Source: Siphonodentalium dalli
Taxonomy: Eukaryota > Mollusca > Scaphopoda > Gadilida > Siphonodentaliidae
Length of the DNA stretch: 64,000 nucleotides
Direction: 5' to 3'
Assembly: GCA_032622095.1 (NCBI GenBank)
Contig: CP136066.1
Location: forward strand, 102,879,319-102,943,318
A model generated the notes under the pieces. It was not told where the DNA came from. It worked only from the letters and a program-made list of their open reading frames with translations, and made no database searches. A program made the position numbers and the translations under genes. The stretch's first letter is position 1, and the number at the start of each line of letters is the position of its first letter. This document shows positions 11,201 to 23,200 of this stretch, piece after piece.

Positions 11201-14200
11201 GAAAGGAGTTCATGGTGAAATCGCGCAAAGAATTAATTACGTTGCTTCCGTGTACACCTATTTTCGCGTAGTAAACACAACACAAGTCAGTTTATTTCTC
11301 ATGATCTTTTAATCATTAAGGCCGTACAAATACTCTGAAAGGTGAATTTGATAACGAGGATACGATATCAAAAGGTATCAATCATTGTTACCCGCATTCT
11401 ATTAGTTTTTATCACTGTTTGGATGTTAAATCGTCAAATATATTTGTGCGCCGTTGATTAAAAATGTTATGCTGGAATCGGAGCCGGAATGAATTATACC
11501 GTTTGTTGGTAAACTGTTGAGAAATAGCACTCATTCAGGTGACTTGTATTGGATGCATGTATAGTGTGTACAGTATTATGTTCCCTAAATATGTTAATAG
11601 TAGAGCTGGGACGGTTATGGGTTTTTCGTGACCGGTTATGAACGGCAAAAAACTGCGATTAACCGGTTAACCACATATTATAGGTACTATTATGGGTGGG
11701 TAAGCCCAGTATGCTGAACGGCGATGATTGTGATGCTCACTGACATGGTAAGTTTGAGAACGGCTCCTGCCCATTATACAAAGAAGTTGTCACCCATGAC
11801 ACACATAATCACATATCTAATTAATTACTGTATACATCCCCGTCAGTAAGCCCTGGGGGCACGTGCACGTTTTTGTCCAAAAAGTGGGTACTGCATGGGC
11901 TTACTCACGGGGATCCCCCCCGTGCAAAATCTCAGTTAGCCTTGAGATGCTGGTTTACCATCGTATTTTATACTGATACCAAGAGTAGTTGCGTTATATA
12001 AAGAGAATGATGCGTTTTATTAAGATAAAATCATATAATAATAACAAGATACAGATGTCGACAGGTAAAACAAAAAATACAATTTATACGTTGTAAACAT
12101 GCGTATGGAACGGTTAATAGCGCACATAAATAGCACAAAGTTCAAACAACAAAGTTCAGAAGACGACAAGTCCATCGTCGTCGAAACCATCGAACTCCAG
12201 GTCGTCGTCAGAATCTTCCTCGAAGAAGAAATTTTTTATGAATTTCGCGGTAATCGACGAAACGTATTATGTACGTTCTGCAACAAGAACAATAACTCTA
12301 TAAATTCGAGGTGGATTAATATTCGAATGGAAAAACTCATTATCTGATACTATTTTAAATGTAATTGTTCAAAAATGATTTAATATAAATATTAGCTGCT
12401 CTGATATATATATTGCCTCATGTTAAAATGAAATAATCCAAGATTAATTAACGGCAATTGAGCCACAAAGATTGTAAACGAATTAACACCAGAGAACGTG
12501 GCAACTTTTAAAAGTATATCATAGAAAGCAGGACTGCTCGTGGAAATTATTGGGCTCAATTTATATTTTCTTGGGATCAATTTGAAAACACAATAGTTGT
12601 GTAATGAGTTCACACCCAAATTTAGCCTTCAAAGAGCCGACACACTGCGTTTGATGTTGTTCCGTCAATCTCGGATTCATTTTAATTGACGGAGACAGAT
12701 TAACCCTCTTATAGCCAGTTATAGCTGACCATCACAGTGATCATACAGTATAATAGTGATGTTACGGTTAACCGACCACGGCAAATCCGTGACCGGTCAC
12801 GGCCATAGTTGGTGGTTAACCGGTTAACCGCATAACCGTCCCAGCTCTAGTTAATAGGCATATAGCCAGATAATGTGATTGAGAGATTCTAGTCATGTTT
12901 TATTTTCATTTTGTTTATTTAAAATTTTATTTTCAAATCATAACTATACACATATATCTAGTCACACACATTAGTTTTATGCCAATATAAATGATCATTA
13001 TATTATTTCACACTTATGATCATATGATGCTGAATTGCAGTCATACACAATACACAGACTCACTTGCATTCTAGCACTGCCACTCGACATGGACATTAAA
13101 GACACGGTTGGCCTTGGCGGTGGGTATCCTGTGAAAATATTTCCACCCATCAAAAACCGCCACAAACAGAAAGAACATCAAAATGTAGACAGACTTTGTC
13201 CGTATACAAATAAGAAATATCGCATAAACAGTATGTTATTGTCATTTGTTTGACCATTGTTATGTAAACAAAAGCATAAAAAGTTACTTTTCTGGTGTTT
13301 GTTTATATTATGATGGTAAACATAAAGAGCGTTCTTTGTTGGTGAATACCTGATATGGAACTAATAAAGAGCGTTTATATCATTTGTGTGTGATTAGCCA
13401 GTGACACTGTGCTGTCTTCTGTAACACAATCAGACTCTTGCTTATGTAAAATATAGTAAGTCTTTGTGATAGCACGCTGTTTACGTGATGGTCATGGTAT
13501 ATATGAACGAAACTGTATGCGTTTTAATGGGTGTCTGTTTACGGTGTTCGGAACAAATATGAATATTTTCGACAACTAAGGCCAATCGTGCCTTTAACAA
13601 TATACATGTAATAGTAACAATATGATACATAATTTACAATTATAAAAGGACATGTACCTCACAAGTTATGGTAATAAAATTGGTGTGTTTTCTTTGTAAT
13701 ATGATGAAGCATAATTAGATTTTGTTCACATTAGTCATTTTTATACGCCCTTTTTGAAAAAAGGTCGTATTATGTTATCAGTCTGTCCGTCCGTCCGTCC
13801 GTCCGTCCGTCCGTCCGTCCGTCTCGAGCCGTCCGTCTGTCCGTCCGTCCGTCCGTCCGTTAACATTTTTGGTTTCCGATTGATAACTCCAGTTTGGATT
13901 ATTTGATCTGAACCAAAGTTGTTATGTGTATTTCCCAGCTAAAGATACAGGCCAAGTTCGTATATGGGTTATGTCCAATTATTTTTACATAAGTTACGGC
14001 CCTTTTTCGACTTAGAATTTTACCGTGTTAACATTTTTGGTTTCCGACCGATAACTCCAGTTTGGATTATTTGATCTGAACCAAAGTTGGTATGTGTATT
14101 TCCCAGCTATAGATACAGGCCAAGTTCGAATATGGGTTTCGTCCAATTATTTTTACATGAGTTACGGCCCTTTTTCGACTTAGAATTTGACCGTCTGTTA

Positions 14201-17200
14201 ATATTTTTGGTTTCCGACCAATAACTCCAGTTTGGATTATTTTATCTGAACCAAAGTTGGTATGTGTATTTCCCAGCTAAAGATACAGGCCAAGTTCGAA
14301 TATGGGTTCCGTCCAATTATTTTTACATGAGTTACGGCCCTTTTTCAACTTAGAATTTGACCAATTTCATAACATTTTGGTTTCCGACCGATAACTCCAG
14401 TTTTTATTATTTGAGCTGAACCAAAGCTGGTATGTGTATTTCCCAGCTAAGACTTCATGCCAAGTTTGAATATAGGTTCTGTCTAATTATGTTTACATGA
14501 GTTATGGCCATTTTTCGACTTAGAATTTGACCACATTTTGGCATTGAAATTAGGGGTATATCAGATTTTCTTTAAATGTAAGCTCAAAGTATTATCTTAT
14601 TTTGCGATAGTACAATTCGAAATGGCTAAAGGGCGTATTTTGCCACGCCCTAGCGATGCTCTTGTTATTAAGAAAAACCGAAACCGAGACTCAACTCTTT
14701 TTCCACAACCGAAACCGAGGCAAATTTTCACAACCGCCCATCTCTAGTACATTTTAATACAAACTTGCACGGAACTGAGACCTGTTTCCCCAGTTAAAAT
14801 TTCTTGATTCTTTACTGTAATTGGTAGCCATGTGTTCAACACTTGATGTATAGCATCTGAAAACTCAATAGAAAATGTGTCAATAATGATTTATTGGGTG
14901 ATTTTTGACTAAATAAATCACGTGGACTCTATTAACTAAGTTTTTTATGGACATATGTTTGGGAATTCATGGCCACCGGCAACTGAAATTAAACCCAGAG
15001 GTAAACGATGCAAAGGTGTAATGCTTCTTTGAATCGTGCCCCAGAAATAAAATAAAATTAATTGTTCAAGCGCGCTTTTCATTTTGTTTTTTGCCTGAGA
15101 AATAGGAAATTGACTTCGAAAAAATTTGGCCTTATAAATTGCGAATTGACTTTGCACTGCCTTATTTATATATTTTATAGGTCCAGCAGCTACAATCTGT
15201 ACAGCCCACCGAAGCGGTACAGCTACAGACTGTCTCACACCAGGATGTAGTGCGCCTCACTCCTGTTCAGGCATCAGAACCTTCTCAGTTACAGACCATC
15301 AACCACCAAGACATAGTACGTCTCACCCCTGTGCGGGTATCCGAACCCTCCCAGCTACAGGCTGTCTCTCACCAAGATGTGGTGCGTCTTACCCAGGCAG
15401 AACCCGGACAGACTACAACAACTGACCAACAGGATATATTCCAAAGACTGGTGAGCTATTTTTATACGGTTTCAACATTTGTTTAGGATATGTAAGAAAA
15501 AATCAACAGGGTGCTAGTCATATCAATTTAGTTTTACACCTCTTAGAATCTTTAGGGAATTGTGCCATTCCAATTTCTGTTCATGTAATATGAACTCAAT
15601 GGTGTCAAACAGTCTGATTGTGTATGTATCTATCCCTCCATCCCTGATTGTTTCCAGTAATAATAAGTGAAATGATTTAATCTTTGGTATTTGTGCTTAT
15701 TAATTAGGGGGCGCTGGTGAGATTGGTATATGGGAGTGGTCACCCTATTTTTTTCTGAGTTATGGTCCTTCTCATGACTATTGACAGAGTAATATATTTC
15801 CTGCCTTGGAAATTGCCAAATATTTTGGTTTCTGGATAATGTCTTATTAGGCCAAAAAAAAAAAAGGTTTTGGTTCTCAGGCACCGCTGCATTGAATAAA
15901 AAGGGCCGCATTAGGCCTTTTTATTGCAATGCCTGATGTTATGACAAAAAAACTTACGAAAAAAATAAAATTACTTCTTTTTTTTTCGGGGGATACAGAT
16001 ATGTGTTGAATAATAGTGTGCATTGAGCTCTAACATGTAATGTGTTAAAAAGTGACTTGCAGGCTTACAACATGAAGTAGATGACTACAATTAAGAAAAT
16101 GATAAGCTGACCCTCATGCTCTTCTTACAATTAGTCATTGTGAACTAACTTACACTAATTGTAACAAAAAAACATAATAGTCAATGATGTGCGAAAATAT
16201 TTCTTTTCCCAGAGAGTGATTACAAACTGGAATAGTTTATCAGATTACATTGTTTCCACTGAATCGGTTCAACAATTCAAGGAGTTATTCGATAACAACT
16301 GTTATAACGAGCGATATATGTACGACTAAACGTCATGGATAATTTTAAAACAATTAATTCATTTACGTTATTCTATACATGTATGTTATTATGTGAAAGG
16401 GGTAAAAGTCATGGATGATGATGATGTAACTTTATACAATTGAAAGGCACAGAACTAAATTCAGGATCACATATTAGAATGGAGCGGTATAAGTTTTTAG
16501 ACAACAATAACAGTAGTTAATGTCAGGTGCATTATATAATGTTAGGTAATCCCAGTCATACACTGGTAGTACAATGTCATTTTTATATAAGATTAAATGA
16601 GTTTATATGCAATTATGCATAACAGTTCCCTCTACATTTCTGGTTATTACTAGACAGAGGAAGGTATCTTTGTCCATGCTTACTATGCGCAGAAAAAAAT
16701 AAAAAATAAAAATAAATAAAATAAAATTGCCCGAGAACCAAAACTTTTTTTTGTTGGCCTTATACCCCAATATTTTTATGAAAAATGTGGGTAGATACTG
16801 GATTGATATTGTCTGTCGTCCCTCTGTATGTCTGTCCTGGCATATATCTCAGCCATGGGTTATTTGCTCTGAATGAAATTTGGTATGGTGGCTCAGGATC
16901 AATAGAGGGCCAAATGACATTAACATTTTGCAATTCTAGTTGATATGTGATTGCTTTCATTCCATTGAGGGTTGTTTATAGTGAATTTCATATTTTTTTT
17001 TAGATCACTAAAGCGAATCAACAACCTGAGCAACAGACAGGAATATCGGAGCAAGCAAACCCCTTGCAGAAACAAAACCCTGTAGTTCGTCAATTACCAC
17101 CGCAGTCGCAACCCCCACCAATTCAACATCAACAACAATTTCCGCCACCGCGACATCTCAATCAAGGACACCAAAATCGTCAACATTTGGGAGGAGTAAC

Positions 17201-20200
17201 TACATCGATGCAGCCGCAAGCCTTAAGCATTCAAATTGATTCTAATAATAGTAGCATAGACCAGATAGGGATACGGACTCCGCCAATATCTCTAAGTTCG
17301 GAGGCTATTCAGACGAGCTTACAGTCTGTTCTTGCTCAGATGCAGCTTCCCCAGTTATCTCTTCAGGAAGTTGATAGTAATATAAACAATCACAATGCCG
17401 TCGTGGGATTTAATTCTGAGCCGCAGCTGATTAACTCTATCAGCCGGCTACCTGATAATTCCGCAATGATGGTTAGTCAAATTATGGACCAGATGTTACC
17501 CGCTGAAGCAAAAGCTTCATCACAAGGACAGAGCCACGTTCCTAAAGTGCCACCTAGTGGTCCATCCCGACAATCTTCAGACGGATTTCAATTCGGGTTT
17601 GGGAATTATTCGACAGATGCTCTGATGACGCTTTTGAATTCAAAATCTGGATCCAACAAAAGTGAAGTGAAAAATGTTTCCATATCTTCGAGTGTTCATT
17701 TAAGTAGTGTTCAGAATGACTTAGTCAGAGATGGCAGGGATTTCTCGTCTACAAATAGGCTCAATCAACTTTCTCATAATAATTTCTCACAAAACGACAT
17801 TGTAAATGAAAGTTCTAGTAGTCGTCTGCTACCAACTACAAATCAAGTTGATTCTCTCCTGGCAGCTTCATCGTCATCATTACCCCAATCATCATCATTC
17901 CATGTTCCGTCATCGTCATCATCAATTCCTGGCAGCAGTTCATTTAACATCAGCATTAACTCACTTAACGAAAACATTCACAGTCATGGTCAGTTTAAGC
18001 CAATAGCCGAGCCAACAATACGAAAACGGAGGTATTCCTGTGATACTGAAACCAAACGGACAACTCCGCCTAGTAACTTGATAATGTTGTTAAACAGGGG
18101 AGTTTCCAGTGGCACACTGAACAAAGCAGGGTCCAACCCGAACATTGAGGGCAAGCAGCGAATCCGGATGCGAAGCAAATCTGGTGATTCGCACGGATTG
18201 ATGCGATCAAAAAGTATAGATCATTCCTTAATGCGGCCGCGCAGTCAAACCAGTGAGATATTTGCACGACCTCGTGACTTTATTGACAATAGCCCTTTGT
18301 CAAAGTCTGACGGGGCAGGATTATTCCGAAATCCAAGTAGTTTGCCAGGGTCGTTTAAATTCAAACGGAAACACAGACCTGCTCCATTGTTCATTCCTCC
18401 ATACGCAAATAATTCCGGATTTCACAGTAGGCTTCGATCTCCACGCATAATCGATGGACTGGAGAGACGTATGGGGACTCCACCTCCTTACACGCCCCCT
18501 CCGATGTTAAGTCCAATGAGAAGTGGTTCTGGGCTATTTTGGACTTTGAAACCTGTGACTCCGAAATCGGCTCCAAACACACCCAGAGGACTGCTAAGCG
18601 CTCACAGGAGAGGTAAGATTCTATCGTTTTATACACCGGTTATCGGTTCGTCCGTTGGTCCGCGCCAATAAAAGGGGTTTATGGGGTTTGGACTTTGGTA
18701 TATACACGGTTCATGGGCTATTTGGGTTTGTGGGTTTATGAGCTTAAGCCCTTAAGCCTTTTTTTAAGCCTTTGTGTCCAATGCCATGTTAACTGTTGTT
18801 TGGGGTGTTTAAATCATTCAAACACAACTTTCTAATAACCACAAAAAGCTGGACAATGTCGATGTCCATACTGTCCTTGCATACTGGACAGCCTGATTAA
18901 GGGCTTAAGCTCACTATGGACGTTTCTAATCATATATATACTTATACTTTTATTTTCCTCCAACAATAAAGAGTTACATAACACATAGCTATATACACAT
19001 TAAATTACTAATAACAGAGTTTACAGAGATAATATATGTTGTATATATGTTGTATGCTAATATAAATATTCAAACTAGCTCTTAACCCTTTGAACCCGAC
19101 TGGCCGCAAAAGCGGCCAGCCAGAAAACGTTCATATACCCGGCTGGCCGCTTTTGCGGCCAGGAGCATTCAGTGACGTCATAAACCTATATACATGTTTA
19201 GGCCACACAAAAAAAATATTGTGTTTCTCAAGTTTTTTTTCAAAAAAACCCAGCAGGCAGGCAGATTTTTATTTTTATTTTTTTGGGCTGAATTTTACCG
19301 GCAGGCAGGTTTATTATGCCGAATTTTTATGTATAAAAATGATGGGCAGGCATGCTTTTTTTTATTAAAGATTGACTTAAGACAAGGTTTGGCTGTTCGT
19401 AACATGGTGTGTAATGTATATTTACATTGTTTGTTCATGATCATGATCTGTTTTCATATGTTGTTGGAAAATGAAGCTGTTTATTTTATATTTATGCAAA
19501 GTTATGTACCCTATGGATGCTGTATTAAAATAAGATCTCTCATTTATAGCATTAAAATTTATTGCAGAAATAACAGATGTTTAACAATAACAAGAATATT
19601 TTGGTTTAAAACAAATCCAGTCTACCTTATTCACAAGGAGATCCTTTACGCCTCGCCAATTTGGTTTTTGTATGAATGGTTGTTCCATTACAGCAACAAG
19701 TTGTCCAGAATATTCTAACATTTTTGAGAGTTCAAGCACCGGCAGTTTGTCTTTACTTTTTCTGGGATCATTGTATCCAAGAAAAATTTGAAGTCCATCC
19801 GGAATGTGACAACATCTCTCAGTTAGTTTATTAACATGAGGGTCCAGATACTAAAGCATGTTGCACACAAGCTGCACAAAATTCCTGCCTACAGGCCTTA
19901 ATAACATTCGATGAGAATCACCTAATCGATTCTCGTAATGATTCTCGTGAAACTTTTCCATTTTCAGTGCTTTATGACTAACTTGGTTCGGCATTTGATT
20001 CTTGCAAAATGAAATGTATTTTGAGCCCTGGCCTATATTGTCAACGGTTCTGACACATTCTTATCAGCGCCATGCTGGTTATTTGTTTACCACGTGTTCG
20101 CTGGTGCGTTACGGGTGAACTCGATTGGCATTCGGAGCACGCAAGGAATGCTTTCATTTTAGAATTACTGCCCTTGCATTGCTGGCGGAGATGATTTGAG

Positions 20201-23200
20201 CTTATTGTGTTGTTTGCGGGTATCGACATCGCCAAGATTTTGTGCGGCGGCATGTTTTTATATTTTTATTTGTTGTAAGCTATAAAAAGTAGCCAGCGGG
20301 GGGTATTTTGCGGACGCGGCGATACTTGAGAAACATATTTTTTTTTGTGTGTGGCCTTAAACTACTATACCAATTAGTATATCGACTTATATCTATATCC
20401 ATTATCCCCCAGCAACTTCAGCAGTGTCATGCATGTGCGTGTATGGGTTTGTTTCCCACTAGCTGGGGTAGGAAAACATGCGCATGCGCATAGGGCAGCA
20501 TTCAACGAACGTGCATTATTTGAGTCAAATAGCTTGACGCTCTATCATTGTTGGGCGGTTCGCAGGATTGTGAAAAAGATAATGTTTCCATAAATCTTCA
20601 TTATTTAAATCATAATTGGGTATATGATCAGTGTCCAAGAGCATGTGAGGAAGGCGCAGTATCTTACTTGGGACGATTTATTCGCGCATGTGCATATGAT
20701 ACAATGATAAATGTATGGCTCTTTGCAAAATTGCATTTTACTTTCAATTTGGGGTAGTTGCCTAGCAACAGTCACCAGGTAGTGACCGTGTGGCAATGTA
20801 ACCCGATCTTAAAATACTTTGTGGTACATGTGAACATATCGGTAAAGTTTCAGACCTGTGCCCCCACAGGAACATAACAAACACCATGCGCCTAAACACT
20901 GGCTACATTGAATCGAAATACCGCTGGGAGCCCAGGGTCAGGGTGTCGATCATTGTGGGGAGCCAGGGTTCAAAGGGTTAAACCTCTTTTGTTGGTGCAA
21001 TTTTTGAAGGCCCATTAATATGGACTGACCTAAGTTATAGTTCTTTAGTTCGTCCATTTTCAGTGATTCTCGGTCAGACAGATTTACTCTTATGGGCAAA
21101 ATAACTTGACCAGAGCCATCTTTGATGTGCAATCCTTGTTTTTTTTATGCTGACTCGAGTTTCCCTACACAAATTCAAGAAGCGTAACTCTATATATATA
21201 TATAGTTGCTTCTAACCTTTACATGATTATGTAACATTAAGTTTTGAAGAACATTATAATCGATCAATTTTGGTATTGTATTTTTCTGAGATTTTAAATT
21301 GTGAGATGTGGAGGATGCTTTATTACAGTCATCTCCTTTGATTGTTACTTCTGAATCAGAAGAATTTATTTAAGAAATGAATGTAGTGGGTGTGTGTGTT
21401 ATTGGGGGATACGGCACTGGTCATTGACACATGCACCCACTACATTGATTTATATAGCTTTATGATGATCAATTCCCATAAAAAAAGCTGAGTATTCTTA
21501 TTTATTTTCACAAAATTTGGTGATAATTTGAGTCTAGCCCACGCAGTACATTACGTCAACCCAATATCAGATTTCGAAACTCTTAGCTACGATAATGTGA
21601 TCGATATAAATAACTGGCTTCAGATGTAATTTGGCTGAAAAGTACTCCCAATCAAGCCTTGAAATAGTGTGTCTGTCATTTGCAGAATGAGGTCCCCAGA
21701 GGGTGAATTTAGTGACGCTACCCCACATAGCGGGTTAGCATCACCAAATTCACCCTCTGGGGACCTCATTCTGCTTACACCTCAGCAGAATGAGGTTCCC
21801 AGAGGGTGAATTTGGTGATGCTACCCCACATAGCGGGTTAGCATCACTAAATCCACCCTCTGGGGACCTCATTCTGCAAATGACAGACACACTATTTCAA
21901 GGCTTGCGCCCAATTATTCTGCTGACCGTGTTTAGTGATTAGTTCAGATTAGGTCAACGGTTTGTAACTTCCTGTTTGTGATGCAATTTTCTACCGGGTG
22001 ACCCAATTGGCAGAACTTTGACCAATCACCAAACATGATTTAGTGTAACACAGATGGGCTATGTAAATATTTAAGTGTACTTTCATACGAATATGTTCCA
22101 ATGATCCATTTTCTTCTGTTCCAGATGAGAATTTACACATGATCATTATTTATAAACGAACATCGATAGTTAACAAATTTCAAAAATATATGGTATATGA
22201 AATTTCTCATATACTGTATCTATATGATACTCAAAGCAGTCACTAGTATTCACATTACTATTTCACATCATTGAGCCTGTTACAGTACACTTCGGCTCTG
22301 CATAGCAAGCAATTAATTCCAGCATTTGGTAGGCTGTTAATATGTCATGCTTTTAACACATTTAATAAAATACTTTATCATAGATCTTAGAGAAAAATTC
22401 ATAACATGACATGTCATTAATTTTTTAGGCAGTTTTGGTTTAGGCATTCCCACTAGTATTGAAGAGGTAATCGTGACAACAGAGCCTTTTATTCACGAAG
22501 AACCACCACCAGAAACTGATGTTCAACCGTGAGTATACAAGGCTTGAGAAGATTATATGTTCTGTTGGAGTTATATATTAGAGAATTCAATGGCCTATAG
22601 GTATCCTTCAAAGTTTTATTGGTCAAGTTTTTATCAAAACTCAACTCATGGTTTCGCGAGGGATGGTTTGTAGGTGGCAATAAACCTAACTAACAGCAGT
22701 TTATTGATTGATTCTGACAATTTTTGGTATTTGAGTTAATTGTCATTTGCAACAGCTGTACATACACAGAGATTCGGGTCTGCCCACACTTTCTAACCGG
22801 AGTTATGCCACTTGTTTCTATTTATAGAAATTGTATGTTCATTAGCGCAATAACTTGAACAAACATCAATCAATTTCATTCATATTTGGTATATGGATCT
22901 TTCACAACAAAATATCGATCGAGTTCGAAAATCAGTTTTGTCCGATTTCTTTTATCTGAGTTACGGCCATTCGTTTGTCTATTTTTTGCCATTTTGGGAA
23001 ATTTTATGTCCGTTAAGCCATTACAAATTTAAGTCTGGGTTCACGGGCCCCGCCCGCATTACTAAAAGTCTGCCGCATCAAAACTATTTATCGCAATCTC
23101 AATTTTTTTTTTTCCCTCCATACGCTAGTGATAGGGACTTATTTTTGGATCACCGGTCACATTTTTAAGAGACATGTTTTGATAGCAATGGTGGGATACC

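Larger units (their letters stand above)
10989..14746 (+). mobile_element. hAT-superfamily element, non-autonomous, with nested insertions
   Basis: Inverted ends TAGAGATGGGTGGTT and AACCGCCCATCTCTA are flanked by a perfect 8-bp target duplication GTACATTT (10981-10988 and 14747-14754). Subterminal repeats of GTTTCGGTTGTC and GACAACCGAAAC type follow. An 8-bp duplication with TA-starting ends is diagnostic of hAT. It carries a BED-finger remnant near the left end, a second hAT element (11601-12849) and a CCGTCC dispersed element (about 13740-14640). No intact transposase. Confidence 0.92.
9928..15180. other. Intron D-E: nested transposon cluster
   Basis: Apart from the listed elements, 14760-15180 is plain intron with a decayed GGCCTTATA-type MITE end at about 15125-15140 ('aaatttggccttataaa'). 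No gene is supported. Confidence 0.5.
18613..22428. other. Intron F-G: transposons and foldback, no gene
   Basis: 18660-19080 is plain intron with 'gcttaagccc' iterations. It is followed by the piggyBac-like composite and the foldback at 21653. 21180-21210 has a short (TA)n run. No coding region is supported. Confidence 0.5.

Noticed and set aside
13781-13860. CCGTCC microsatellite as a promoter or CpG island
   Set aside because: It recurs in the same position in other copies of the dispersed element (for example 25833-25890), so it is part of the repeat.
17806-18636. Other-frame open reading frames overlapping exon F
   Set aside because: Shadows of a long, compositionally biased exon whose own frame joins in phase with neighbours.
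19194-19718. 174-residue open frame inside the piggyBac-like element
   Set aside because: AT-rich, Phe/Tyr-heavy translation of MITE interior sequence, with no transposase motif.
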